Shown here: positions 44,503 to 52,234 of the stretch, piece by piece
Layout of the letters: every line of letters starts with the position of its first letter
How positions within the stretch are numbered: position 1 is the stretch's first letter
From: Chitinimonas viridis
Lineage (GTDB): Bacteria > Pseudomonadota > Gammaproteobacteria > Burkholderiales > Chitinimonadaceae
Length of the DNA stretch: 64,000 bases
Direction: 5' to 3'
Assembly: GCF_030409555.1 (NCBI RefSeq)
Contig: NZ_JAUFPU010000018.1
Span: 1-64,000 of the forward strand
The notes under the pieces: model-generated
Databases searched by the model: none
What the model saw: only the letters and a program-made list of their open reading frames with translations
Told to the model about the DNA's origin: nothing
Position numbers and translations under genes: made by a program

Positions 44503-44922
44503 ATGACATCGCACAAGCGCATCGGCGACACCCCAATCAAAGAGCGGCACGGCGCTTCCTGCCATTGCGGAAGTGTGGTGATGGAGCTTGAACTCCCTGA
44601 CGGTGTCGAGAACCCGCGCAGGTGCAATTGCTCCATTTGCAGCAGGCGCGGTGCGGTCACGTCATCAGTGCCGATCGATCGCCTCCACATTGTGCGGGGC
44701 GGGGAGTTCCTCACACTGTATGAGTTTAATTCTCGAGTGGCGAAGCACTATTTCTGTCGCGTATGCGGTATCTACACACATCACCGCAGGCGCTCAGATC
44801 CGAGTGTCTTTGGGTACAACGTCGCGTGCCTGGAAGGCGTAGATGTGTTTGCTCTGGGTGAGTTGCCCACGTCGGACGGCAAGAACCACATCTGTGATCG
44901 CGGGGGGCCAAATGCGGTCTAA
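44503..44922 (+). CDS. GFA family (glutathione-dependent formaldehyde-activating-like) protein, cassette gene 1
   Basis: A 139-residue protein of the GFA/CENP-V zinc-binding fold. Ligands are visible as SCHCGSV, CNCSICSRRG and CRVCGIYTHH, and the ending GYNVACLEGVDVF is typical. GFA members are commonly found as integron cassettes; most are not true formaldehyde-activating enzymes, so the activity is unknown. The stop codon TAA lies inside the first base block of attC 1, as usual in cassettes. GC is lower than in the flanks. Confidence 0.85.
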   Translation: MTSHKRIGDTPIKERHGASCHCGSVVMELELPDGVENPRRCNCSICSRRGAVTSSVPIDRLHIVRGGEFLTLYEFNSRVAKHYFCRVCGIYTHHRRRSDPSVFGYNVACLEGVDVFALGELPTSDGKNHICDRGGPNAV

Positions 44923-44988
44923 CCCGTCGTTGCACACGACGTGCGCCAGCCTTCGGCTATCGCCCGCGAATGAACTCAAAGGTTAGGT
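44917..44988 (+). repeat. attC site 1
   Basis: A 72-bp site starting GTCTAAC (RYYYAAC) and ending GTTAGGT (GTTRRRY), with inner boxes GTCGTTGC and TGAACTCAAAG that pair imperfectly. This matches the layout of integron cassette recombination sites. It differs in its interior from attC 2-4. Confidence 0.8.
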
Positions 44989-44996
44989 CCAGCCAG

Positions 44997-45308
44997 ATGC
45001 CACCATCAGAACAAACGGAAGAGCTACTTCGGTTATTAGCGTTGCCCGAGTCGGACTACTGGTATGACATAGCTTGTATCGATGCGCGTGCGCGGTTAGA
45101 AGCTTGCGGTGAAAGGCTATACACCGAACTTCTTACCCTGATCGACGGCATTAGCCCACTTCAGCAGGAGCATTTGGCATATATCTTGGGCGAGTCCTCT
45201 GCGATAGCAGAGGTTGCTATTTTAGAAACTCTAGAAAAAAGTCCGCACTCAGAAGTAGCCTTTCGTGCGCGGGAAGCCCTGCATGGCATTTATCCGCGCA
45301 AGGCCTAA
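44997..45308 (+). CDS. Small HEAT-repeat-like protein, cassette gene 2
   Basis: A 103-residue helical protein (LLRLLALPESDYWYDIACIDARARLEACG, then LAYILGESSAIAEVAILETLEKSPHSEVAFRAREAL) resembling short HEAT/PBS-lyase-like repeats. The ATG at 44997 is 9 bases after the cassette boundary GTTAGGT. The stop codon overlaps the first box of attC 2. No function is assigned; no defence or resistance motif is recognised. Confidence 0.6.
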   Translation: MPPSEQTEELLRLLALPESDYWYDIACIDARARLEACGERLYTELLTLIDGISPLQQEHLAYILGESSAIAEVAILETLEKSPHSEVAFRAREALHGIYPRKA

Positions 45309-45398
45309 CACTTCCGTCAACAGGACAGCCCAAAGCTACGCTTTGGGTGCCCTCACCACCTGCGGTGGCTCGGCTGCCGCTTACGTTCAACATTAGAC
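45303..45398 (+). repeat. attC site 2
   Basis: A 96-bp site from GCCTAAC to ATTAGAC (one base off the GTTRRRY consensus). It contains AACAGGACAGCCCAAAGC and a stem AAAGC/GCTTT, shared almost base for base with attC 3 and 4. Confidence 0.78.
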
Positions 45399-45409
45399 AG
45401 GAGAAACAA

Positions 45410-45865
45410 TTGCTCTCCCTATTCTTCAAAAAACAAAAACACCCTCCGCTCTACTACCTAATAAATCCTGTCTCAGCAGAAATGCTGGGGCCTTGGGAAA
45501 AGCATTTCCCTGCTTTCAAGCAGGTAATTGGCTACTCAAGCCTAGGCAGTTTCTTTCTAAGAAATCCAAACTCCAATGAATACATAGTGCTTCACCCATA
45601 CAAAGGTGCCGCAAAATCTTATGGCTCTCACAAATCAGTAAATGCTTTTGAAAAATCCGTACTAAAAGAACCGGGCTTTGAAGAGTACGTTCTTCGCCCT
45701 GACCATGTGCTGGCTGTATCCCAGGTTGTTGGCGAACTCCCCCAAGGACATATATACATTCCGCAGCCGTACCCATTTCTCGGAGGGAGCGATGCTCCAG
45801 AAACATATAACCATGGAGACGTTTGGGTATTCTCGCACATCGTCGCTCAAATGATGGATTTATGA
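45410..45865 (+). CDS. DUF1851/T6SS Tdi1-type immunity-like protein, cassette gene 3
   Basis: A 151-residue protein from a TTG start at 45410, with AGGAG 6 bases upstream and just after attC 2. The middle and end (SFFLRNPNSNEYIVLHPYKGAAKSYG cut here, GHIYIPQPYPFLGGSDAPETY, VWVFSHIVAQMMDL) resemble the GAD/DUF1851 family, which includes Tdi1, an immunity protein against a type VI secretion effector. No effector is adjacent, so it would be an orphan immunity gene. Similarity is moderate and by eye. It is clearly AT-richer than the core genome. Confidence 0.55.
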   Translation: MLSLFFKKQKHPPLYYLINPVSAEMLGPWEKHFPAFKQVIGYSSLGSFFLRNPNSNEYIVLHPYKGAAKSYGSHKSVNAFEKSVLKEPGFEEYVLRPDHVLAVSQVVGELPQGHIYIPQPYPFLGGSDAPETYNHGDVWVFSHIVAQMMDL

Positions 45866-45878
45866 GCGCAACGACACT

Positions 45879-45973
45879 GCCTAGCCTTTCGGTCAACAGG
45901 ACGGCCCAAAGCTGCGCTTTGGGTCCCTCCATGCCTCCTGCATTCCGGCGGCAGGCTACTTTCAGCATTAGGC
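45879..45973 (+). repeat. attC site 3
   Basis: A 95-bp site from GCCTAGC to ATTAGGC, with the interior GGTCAACAGGACGGCCCAAAGC and GCTTTGGGT shared with attC 2 and 4, and an additional stem in its second half. Confidence 0.78.
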
Positions 45974-45994
45974 GCTTCTGAGTCAATAACATTC

Positions 45995-46426
45995 ATGCCA
46001 ATCAGCAAAAGACTAATAGCCTTATCCATATTCATTTCCTATTCTGCCATATTTATATCTGCACGGCTGCTTGGCGAATTTTTTCTGCTCTCGGCGTGGA
46101 TAGCATCACCATTGTTGGCCATGTACCTTACCGAGCGACTTGCCACACATTGCAAAATCGATCCTTGGGATAGCTTCTGGCGCCCAGCAGCTGGGGTTAC
46201 CTGGTTCTGGATATCTGGAATTCTTATATTTCTCTGCACTCCAGAACTATTTCAATACCTCACGTGGCAACTTACCCTTTTCACATTTATATGCCTCATT
46301 CCACTTGCTCTTGCATGGTGGCTGAGAGCGAAGAAGAAATTATTTATCTCTCATATCTTCGCATGGATCCACATACTTGCAATTCTTGGAGTCTCTCAGA
46401 TTTTCGAAAATCTTTTATGGCTTTAA
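45995..46426 (+). CDS. Four-helix membrane protein, cassette gene 4
   Basis: A 143-residue protein with four hydrophobic segments (about 8-25, 28-45, 68-85 and 92-110, with a further one near the C-terminus, FISHIFAWIHILAILGV) and positively charged loops. It starts 21 bases after attC 3. No family is recognised. AT-rich codon use fits the other cassettes. Confidence 0.6.
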   Translation: MPISKRLIALSIFISYSAIFISARLLGEFFLLSAWIASPLLAMYLTERLATHCKIDPWDSFWRPAAGVTWFWISGILIFLCTPELFQYLTWQLTLFTFICLIPLALAWWLRAKKKLFISHIFAWIHILAILGVSQIFENLLWL

Positions 46427-46823
46427 TTCACAGATTAAAGCTCACGACCAACTCCAAGGCTATATTAGGGCTCGCCCAAACTTTCGGTCAACGTGACAGC
46501 CCAAAGCTGCGCTTTGGGTTCCCTCCGCTGCTTCGTAGCTCCGGCTGCACGTCACATCCAGCATTGAAGTCTGGAATAAGGGCGTCAGCAGCCGCTTATA
46601 TCTGTCAGATGAACGTCTACTTAGGCCGAAAACCTGTCACCGTTTCATCACTATCCACGTGATCAGCAAAGTATGTGTGGCGGCATGATTCTGAGCGGCT
46701 CGAACTGGTTATCCATTAACCAATACCCGCACGATTGTAGTAATCGACGCTGAACGAGCCTCACGACTTGGGCTAGCAACGTTTCTCAACCGACCAGCGA
46801 ACGAGCGCAGAAATAATGATTAC
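46427..46823. other. End of the cassette array
   Basis: This 397-bp stretch holds attC 4 (46474-46569) and then about 250 bp without an identifiable gene before the leftward DUF4386 gene. I see no insertion sequence or second attC here. Confidence 0.45.
46474..46569 (+). repeat. attC site 4 (degenerate ends)
   Basis: The interior CTTTCGGTCAACGTGACAGC and CCCAAAGC/GCTTTGGG matches attC 2 and 3, but the outer boxes (CCCAAAC and ATTGAAG) have drifted from the consensus. It may be an inactive last site. Confidence 0.65.
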
Positions 46824-47549
46824 CTACCCTACACTCGCCCGTGCCCGCCACTTTTCGACATTGACGCCCTTCACCAACAACCACAGGCAGAAGGAAGCTT
46901 CACCGATCAATATCGGAATGAAAATGCCGGGCATGATCGCCTTGGCGAATGCCGGTGCGAAAAAAGACGAAAAACAAACCACCAGATAACAGAGGCCCGC
47001 GAGCTGCATCAACAAACCGATCAATTTTGGCAAGAATTCCGACTTGTAGATCAGATAGCCGCTGACCAGGCAGGTAAAGCCAAAGAAGATCAGCGCAATA
47101 TCAAAGGCGATATCGTGCGACTTCAGGGCCAAACCGGCGAGCATCTGCAACTGCCCAGGCTCAAAAACCTTCAGGTAATCGGCATTATTCAATATGTGTG
47201 TCACCAACAACAGAAACAGCTTGCTCATGCACTCGACTGCCAGGCTAAGCAGATTGAGCAGTACGGCCAGCAGCATGAGCTTATGGCTTACTGGCTTGAG
47301 CAATAGGTATTCAATCCAGAGTTGTGGTACAGCACAGATAACCACGATCAGATTGCAGGCCACCCCCAGGTTCCATAAACCCGGTGAGGCCACGATATTA
47401 CGTGCCGTTGCCGCAAAATCACCCGCTACCACCAGGCTATTGATCACAAATCCTTCTGCGAAAGCCCCGAACACAATAACCGCCAAGTAAAGCACACCTG
47501 CCAGGCGTGCATAAACCTGCGGTGATATCTCCATCGTTTTACATGTCAT
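46824..47549 (-). CDS. DUF4386 integral membrane protein
   Basis: A 241-residue protein with about six membrane helices matching DUF4386: YARLAGVLYLAVIVFGAFAEGF, CNLIVVICAVPQLWIEYLLLKPVSHKL (cut), LALKSHDIAFDIALIFFGFTCLVSGYLIYKS. GGAG lies 9 bases before ATG 47549. It is the last gene of a leftward set with a small membrane protein and an ArsR-type regulator, which probably controls it. Function unknown. Confidence 0.82.
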   Translation of the reverse strand: MTCKTMEISPQVYARLAGVLYLAVIVFGAFAEGFVINSLVVAGDFAATARNIVASPGLWNLGVACNLIVVICAVPQLWIEYLLLKPVSHKLMLLAVLLNLLSLAVECMSKLFLLLVTHILNNADYLKVFEPGQLQMLAGLALKSHDIAFDIALIFFGFTCLVSGYLIYKSEFLPKLIGLLMQLAGLCYLVVCFSSFFAPAFAKAIMPGIFIPILIGEASFCLWLLVKGVNVEKWRARASVG

Positions 47550-47587
47550 GGCAAGCTACTCCTTGTAGGGAACACGGAACAACGCTG

Positions 47588-47622
47588 AGCGCCGCCAACA
47601 CAACTCGGCTGGCGATTCAGAC
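47588..47622. repeat. Possible fragment of the MITE-like repeat
   Basis: GCGCCGCCAACACAACTCGG followed by CTGGCG resembles one end of the palindromic repeat at 13397 and 36867. Only one end is present; weak. Confidence 0.25.
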
Positions 47623-47656
47623 CAGCCGGGCGCACACGGGCAAGAGCCAGGCTCGC

Positions 47657-47914
47657 CTACTCCACGTCCTTCAGGATTTTCTCCACCGCCGCCATACGGG
47701 ATCGGATATCTGTCATTGCAGTATCGATGGAAGACAGCATCGCCGTGGTCGCGGCCTGCGAAGTCGCCATACTCGCCGCCATCTGGCGATAGGCCTCTTG
47801 ATGTGCCAGGTTGGCCTTCGCCTGCATAACAGCCGCGTAGTAGCGCATGCCAAAAATCAGCAAGATCGTCCCGAGTGGCAGACAAATCGTCAAAAGGTAC
47901 ACATTTTCAGACAT
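47657..47914 (-). CDS. Small membrane protein with coiled-coil tail
   Basis: An 85-residue protein: one N-terminal membrane helix (VYLLTICLPLGTILLIFGM), then a helical, Ala/Met/Gln-rich region predicted as coiled coil. It lies 9 bases downstream of the ArsR-type gene and about 107 bases upstream of the DUF4386 gene, all leftward, so it is likely co-expressed. No family recognised. Confidence 0.65.
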   Translation of the reverse strand: MSENVYLLTICLPLGTILLIFGMRYYAAVMQAKANLAHQEAYRQMAASMATSQAATTAMLSSIDTAMTDIRSRMAAVEKILKDVE

Positions 47915-47923
47915 GGGAAGCCT

Positions 47924-48250
47924 TTACGGATCGAGATGAGTGGATAAGGATTTGGCCGCTTCAGCAATGGCAACGGGCGTGATTTCCAGTGCGAAGCGGC
48001 TGACTTCAAAGTAATTGAGTGCCTTGCCATCGGACGACAGCTCAAGCTGGCTGGTCACCAGGCCTGCATCTTCAAGTTTTTGAAGATGCAGGTGCAGCAA
48101 GGGGCGACTGATACCTATCTCGCGCGCCAGCTGGCTGACATAGTTGCGGCCCTGCGACTGCAGCGCAGCAATGATGCGCAGTCGGTGCGGATTGGCGAGG
48201 GCGGCAAGCATGGACAGCAGCTGTTCGCCAGAAATGGTGTCGTCTTTCAT
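47924..48250 (-). CDS. ArsR-type winged-helix regulator
   Basis: A 108-residue regulator: LLSMLAALANPHRLRIIAALQSQGRNYVSQLAREIGISRPLLHLHLQKLEDAGLV (shown in part) is an ArsR/HTH_5-like domain. There are no metal-binding Cys pairs (no CxC or CVC in helix 3), so it is not a classic metal sensor. ATG 48250 has no Shine-Dalgarno and abuts the palindrome at 48251-48270. It likely represses itself and the two membrane-protein genes that follow. Confidence 0.8.
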   Translation of the reverse strand: MKDDTISGEQLLSMLAALANPHRLRIIAALQSQGRNYVSQLAREIGISRPLLHLHLQKLEDAGLVTSQLELSSDGKALNYFEVSRFALEITPVAIAEAAKSLSTHLDP

Positions 48251-48289
48251 GTGTAAGAAAATTATTACACGTGTATCCAACAACGTCAA
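48251..48289 (-). promoter_or_regulatory. Operator and promoter of the leftward ArsR-type gene
   Basis: A perfect inverted repeat GTGTAA-N8-TTACAC (48251-48270) touches the start codon. On the minus strand TTGACG (48284-48289) and TAATAA (48262-48267) are 16 bases apart, which puts the transcription start within about 5 bases of the ATG, i.e. a leaderless or nearly leaderless mRNA. Confidence 0.65.
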
Positions 48290-48431
48290 CCTACCCTTTA
48301 CGCAGGCAAAGTCAGGCCCGCACCGGGCTAGCTAGCGCTGTGTGCCGATGTGGGGGTATCAGTACCCGGCATCGCCCAAGCGCAGGCCGGGACAGCACAC
48401 CGGTTTGGGTATAGACTTGAACCCATCCTGA

Positions 48432-48447
48432 TTAGCTAATTAGCTAA
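48432..48447. promoter_or_regulatory. 16-bp palindromic operator abutting the rightward arsR start
   Basis: TTAGCTAATTAGCTAA is a perfect palindrome that ends directly before the ATG at 48448. It is probably the autoregulatory operator of the ArsR protein encoded next. No Shine-Dalgarno is present. Confidence 0.65.
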
Positions 48448-48798
48448 ATGTCACATTCATCCATAGAACGCGTCTTCGAGGCCCTGGCCTCCACACCCCG
48501 CCGCAAGATATTGGCCTACCTGTCCGAGGTTGAGCTGACGGCGGGCGATATCGCCTCGCGCTTCGAGATGTCCAAGCCGGCCCTCTCCAAGCACCTGCGC
48601 ATACTGGAAGACGCAGGCCTAGTCACCAGCGAAAAGCGCGGACAGTTTGTCTGGTATCGGCTGGTGCCGGACAACCTGGTCAACACCCTGGGTGGTTTCG
48701 CCGCGAGCATCTGCCCAGTGGGCGGCCCGCTCAAACGCGAAAGCAAGCAGCTCAAGCTGCGCAAGGCCGAGGCAGAGTCATCGGAAAGCAAGGGATAG
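48448..48798 (+). CDS. ArsR family transcriptional regulator (SdpR-like)
   Basis: A 116-residue winged-helix repressor: VFEALASTPRRKILAYL, LTAGDIASRFEMSKPALSKHLRILEDAGLVTSEKRGQFVWYRL (shown in part). The lack of metal-binding Cys in the DNA-binding helix and the 'GDIA...SKPALSKHL' form fit the SdpR-type, non-metal subgroup. It is monocistronic as far as visible; the next gene is 222 bases away. Confidence 0.86.
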   Translation: MSHSSIERVFEALASTPRRKILAYLSEVELTAGDIASRFEMSKPALSKHLRILEDAGLVTSEKRGQFVWYRLVPDNLVNTLGGFAASICPVGGPLKRESKQLKLRKAEAESSESKG

Positions 48799-49020
48799 TC
48801 GCCAGTCGGGTAACAGGAGCGCGCCAAAGGCCGACCGCCTGCAAGCGCTGGCAGACGCCAGTGCAACTGATCGGCCGCCCTTGCACCGCTGCGAATGCGG
48901 CAGATTTCAAACCCAGAGCCGAGCCAAAAAATTCACGCTTGCGTTGCGATGCCTGGCGGGCGAAAACCGCAACTCAGCGCTAGATCATTGCATTGCCTAA
49001 GCAAAAACTTTGAGGACCAT
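48799..49020. other. Intergenic region after the rightward arsR gene
   Basis: A 222-bp stretch without a recognised gene, repeat or terminator. A purine-rich TTTGAGGACC ribosome-binding site lies at its right end. Confidence 0.3.
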
Positions 49021-49476
49021 ATGTCCTGTTATGCCGTGACCATATTGACTCCTATGGCCTTCTCGCCAGAGGAAATAGAACGCGCCACCAATGTCTTGGC
49101 TAGCCTCGCTGAGCCATTGGTCGATGGGGATTTTTGGATCAGTGGGCAGTCCTTCTGCTTCCAATTCACCGAACCCGACGAAGACGAACGCGACATCGTC
49201 ATCAGCGGCTGGGCGCCGCGTGGTGCCCTTCAAATAGCTTCTCGCAGCGGATCAAAAATTAGTCATTTTATCATTGGAGTTCTATCCTCACGACTCGCAA
49301 GAATGTTTGATGGTTGGATTGAATTAGGTGGACCGCTAACACTTGCGACAAGTAACCCCTCGATTCTGACTTATGACGGAGTCCTCGGAAGGATACAGAC
49401 TGCCTATGGCGTTGATGTCATTAGCCCGAGTGTCATGGATTACTGGCTCGGTTCCGATGAATTCCGCCTGATTTGA
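49021..49476 (+). CDS. Hypothetical protein, possibly DUF6368-like
   Basis: A 151-residue acidic protein from ATG 49021, with GAGG 6-8 bases upstream. It contains ILTPMAFSPEEIERATNVLASLAEPLVDGDFW, SGWAPRGALQIASRSG and a C-terminal region ending DYWLGSDEFRLI. The overall layout resembles small orphan immunity-like proteins (DUF6368); I am not sure of this. Lower GC than the flanks suggests acquisition. No partner toxin is adjacent. Confidence 0.55.
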   Translation: MSCYAVTILTPMAFSPEEIERATNVLASLAEPLVDGDFWISGQSFCFQFTEPDEDERDIVISGWAPRGALQIASRSGSKISHFIIGVLSSRLARMFDGWIELGGPLTLATSNPSILTYDGVLGRIQTAYGVDVISPSVMDYWLGSDEFRLI

Positions 49477-49589
49477 ACCAATGCCTTGCTTGATCGCATC
49501 AGAGACAGCCAGTGCTATCGGCAGACTCGCCCCTCTGCGTAGATCAAACCGACAGCCATTTCCAATAGGCAGACGTTGACGTCAGTCCA

Positions 49590-50042
49590 TCAACGAGCAA
49601 GCCGGCCCTGCAACGCAGCAACCGCACCACGCCATTTGGCCGCGCCTGCCTCCTCCCACTGCTGGGCAAGTTCAGAAATCGCCGTTCGCTGTACACGGTC
49701 CAGCGCCAACTTGGCGCGTGGCGCCAGCGCTACCAGCGTGCCGGCAGGCTGCCGCGCCACCCATGCCCGCAACTCGGCAGGCATGGCAGCGTTCGACTTG
49801 CCTCTGGCTGCGCTCACTATCTCGGCCGCCACGATGGCAGCGGCACCTAGTTCAGTCTCGATATACTTGGCCCGGATTACCTGCTCCAGTACCAACTGGA
49901 CAGATTGTGTGCCATTCGCCTGGGTGCATTCGGCTATCCAGTCGAGCGCATCATCGTTGTCAAAACTGCCCTCACCCCAGGCACCGGCCCACGCCTTGCT
50001 TATGAGCATCATCGCCAACAACATGCTACGCATGACTTTCAT
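49590..50042 (-). CDS. Exported DUF4259 protein
   Basis: A 150-residue protein beginning with a short signal peptide (MRSMLLAMMLISKAWA). The mature N-terminus GAWGEGSFDNDDALDWIAE is the DUF4259 signature (GxWGxGxFxNDxAxDW); the rest is helical (AAAIVAAEIVSAARGK, ALDRVQRTAISELAQQWEEAG). DUF4259 proteins are usually cytoplasmic and of unknown function, so the signal peptide is a variation. It is alone on this strand. Confidence 0.82.
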   Translation of the reverse strand: MKVMRSMLLAMMLISKAWAGAWGEGSFDNDDALDWIAECTQANGTQSVQLVLEQVIRAKYIETELGAAAIVAAEIVSAARGKSNAAMPAELRAWVARQPAGTLVALAPRAKLALDRVQRTAISELAQQWEEAGAAKWRGAVAALQGRLAR

Positions 50043-50379
50043 ACCTAAACCTTCCATTTAGCGCCGCTAATCAAGGCAACTTCCAGAAACGTCGAACGCC
50101 AGGCAAGGCAGTAGCAGCGACAAAAGCGAGGCCTCTGGCTACCCCCCTGTATGCCCCGCTGGCCTGACTATACAAAGCTGCCGTGCACACATACCGCCTG
50201 CTGTTCATGCCACCGGATCGCACCCTGGTGACATGATCGCATCGACCAGACAAGCGGTACGGCGGTCGCACTTGTAATTCAAGCAAGCGCTTGGTAAATT
50301 GACTAACAAACTGCCATTGCCCCCCTGGGGCAGCAGCAGTGTATCAACTCACACCAACAATAAGCACTTGGAGACCATC
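50043..50379. other. Gene-free region before the acyl-CoA dehydrogenase gene
   Basis: This 337-bp stretch starts with AGCGCCGCTAATCAAGGC, like one end of the MITE-like repeat, but no second end is found. It must hold the promoter of the dehydrogenase gene. No other structure is recognised. Confidence 0.35.
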
Positions 50380-52161
50380 ATGGCCATATACCGCGCACCG
50401 CTGCGTGACATGCAGTTTGTCCTGCATGAGCTGCTGAACGTCGAATCCACCCTTACCGCCCTGCCCGGCTATCAGGATGCCAACCGCGACCTGATTGATT
50501 CGGTGCTGGAGGAGGCGGCCAAGTTTGCCCAAGAGGTGCTGTTCCCGCTCAACCGCAGTGGCGACGAGGAAGGCTGTACGTTGGTCGACGGCAAGGTCAC
50601 CACGCCCAAGGGCTTCAAGGCCGCCTACGACCAGTTCCGCGAAGGCGGCTGGACCGGGCTGGACTGCGATCCCACCTATGGTGGCCAGGGCTTGCCCAAG
50701 ACCTTGGGCTTCCCCATCTCTGAAATGAATGTCTCGGCCAATATGGCCTGGAGTATGTATCCAGGCCTCAGCCATGGCGCCTATGCGGCCATCCACGCCC
50801 ACGGTAGCGATGAGCAGAAGGCGACCTATCTGCCGCCGCTGGTCGATGGCAGCTGGACCGGCACCATGTGCCTGACAGAACCCCATTGCGGCACCGACCT
50901 GGGGCTGATCAAGAGCCGGGCCGAGCCCTTGGGCGATGGCAGCTACCGTATTAGCGGCACCAAGATCTTTATCTCCAGCGGCGAGCACGACCTGGCCGAC
51001 AATATCGTCCACCTAGTGCTGGCCCGCCTGCCGGATGCCCCACGCGACATCAAGGGCATCTCGCTGTTCATCGTGCCCAAGTTCCTGCCGGCCGATGGTG
51101 GCGTAGGCGAGCGCAACCCGGTGAGCTGCGGCTCGCTGGAACACAAGATGGGCATCAAGGCCAATGCCACCTGCGTGATGAACTTCGATGGTGCCGTCGG
51201 CTACCTGATAGGCGAGCCCAACCGTGGCATGAGCTGTATGTTCACCATGATGAACGCCGCCCGCCTGGGCGTGGGCATGCAGGGCCTGGGCTTGAACGAA
51301 GTGTCGTACCAATCTGCCCTGGCCTACGCCAAGGATCGCCTGCAGATGCGTGCCCTCACCGGGCCAGTGGCGCCCGAAAAACCGGCCGACCCCATCATCG
51401 TCCACCCCGATGTACGCCGCATGCTGCTGACCATGAAGGCCTATGCCGAAGCCGGCCGGGCATTTTCCAGCTGGCTGGCGGTGCTGCTGGATGTGGAAGA
51501 CCGCGCCGAGGATACCGAGCAGCGCCAGGATGCGGCCGACCTGTTGGCCCTGCTGATCCCGGTGGCCAAGGCCTTCATGACCGACAATGGTTTTGAGACC
51601 ACCAACCACGGCGTGCAGATTTTCGGCGGCCACGGTTTCATCCGCGAATGGGGCATGGAGCAGTTTGTCCGCGATGCACGCATCTCGCTGCTGTACGAGG
51701 GCACTAATGGCATACAGGCCATGGACCTGATCGGCCGCAAGGTGCTGATGGACCAGGGTGCCAAGCTGCGCAAGTTCACCAAGCTGGTACACCGTTTCTG
51801 CCAGGAGCAGGAAGGTCGTGCCGAGATGGCCGAGTTTGTGGCCCCATTGGCCGCGCTCAACAAGCAGTTGGGTGAGGTGACCATGAAGATAGGCATGGCA
51901 GCCATGCAGAACAAGGATGAAGCCGGCGCTGCCGCCAGCGACTACCTGCGCCTGCTGGGCCACTTGGTCTACGGCTGGTTCTGGGCCCGCATGGTGGCAA
52001 TCAGCCTGCCCAAGGCAGACGAGCCGTTCTACGCCGCCAAGATCAGCACCGCCCGCTTCTACTACGCCAAGCTGATGCCCGAAACCCACGCCCTGATCGC
52101 CAAGCTGGCCACGGGCGCCCAGCCCTTGATGAGCCTGGACCAGGATCACTTCGCCTTCTGA
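50380..52161 (+). CDS. Acyl-CoA dehydrogenase with C-terminal extension (DmdC-like)
   Basis: A 593-residue FAD enzyme that introduces the first double bond in fatty-acyl-CoA beta-oxidation. Motifs: MCLTEPHCGTDLG with FAD contacts, ISGTKIFISSGEHD, NMLLT...; the catalytic Glu region is in YEGTNGIQAMDLIGRK, and GGHGFIREW matches the FAD-binding loop. The extra C-terminal domain (about 470-590) fits the long subfamily that includes DmdC and FadE-like betaproteobacterial proteins. GGAG lies 6 bases before ATG 50380. It stands alone, followed by a terminator. Confidence 0.93.
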   Translation: MAIYRAPLRDMQFVLHELLNVESTLTALPGYQDANRDLIDSVLEEAAKFAQEVLFPLNRSGDEEGCTLVDGKVTTPKGFKAAYDQFREGGWTGLDCDPTYGGQGLPKTLGFPISEMNVSANMAWSMYPGLSHGAYAAIHAHGSDEQKATYLPPLVDGSWTGTMCLTEPHCGTDLGLIKSRAEPLGDGSYRISGTKIFISSGEHDLADNIVHLVLARLPDAPRDIKGISLFIVPKFLPADGGVGERNPVSCGSLEHKMGIKANATCVMNFDGAVGYLIGEPNRGMSCMFTMMNAARLGVGMQGLGLNEVSYQSALAYAKDRLQMRALTGPVAPEKPADPIIVHPDVRRMLLTMKAYAEAGRAFSSWLAVLLDVEDRAEDTEQRQDAADLLALLIPVAKAFMTDNGFETTNHGVQIFGGHGFIREWGMEQFVRDARISLLYEGTNGIQAMDLIGRKVLMDQGAKLRKFTKLVHRFCQEQEGRAEMAEFVAPLAALNKQLGEVTMKIGMAAMQNKDEAGAAASDYLRLLGHLVYGWFWARMVAISLPKADEPFYAAKISTARFYYAKLMPETHALIAKLATGAQPLMSLDQDHFAF

Positions 52162-52182
52162 CGCCTCGCAATCTGACTTGGC

Positions 52183-52216
52183 GCCTCCCGTCCGCCTGCG
52201 GATGGGAGGTGCTTTT
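52183..52216. terminator. Terminator between the acyl-CoA dehydrogenase and MCP genes
   Basis: A long stem CCTCCCGTCCG/CGGATGGGAGG with a short loop is followed by GCTTTT, between two convergent genes. Confidence 0.7.
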
Positions 52217-52234
52217 CGCCTTGTCCGTGCACTC

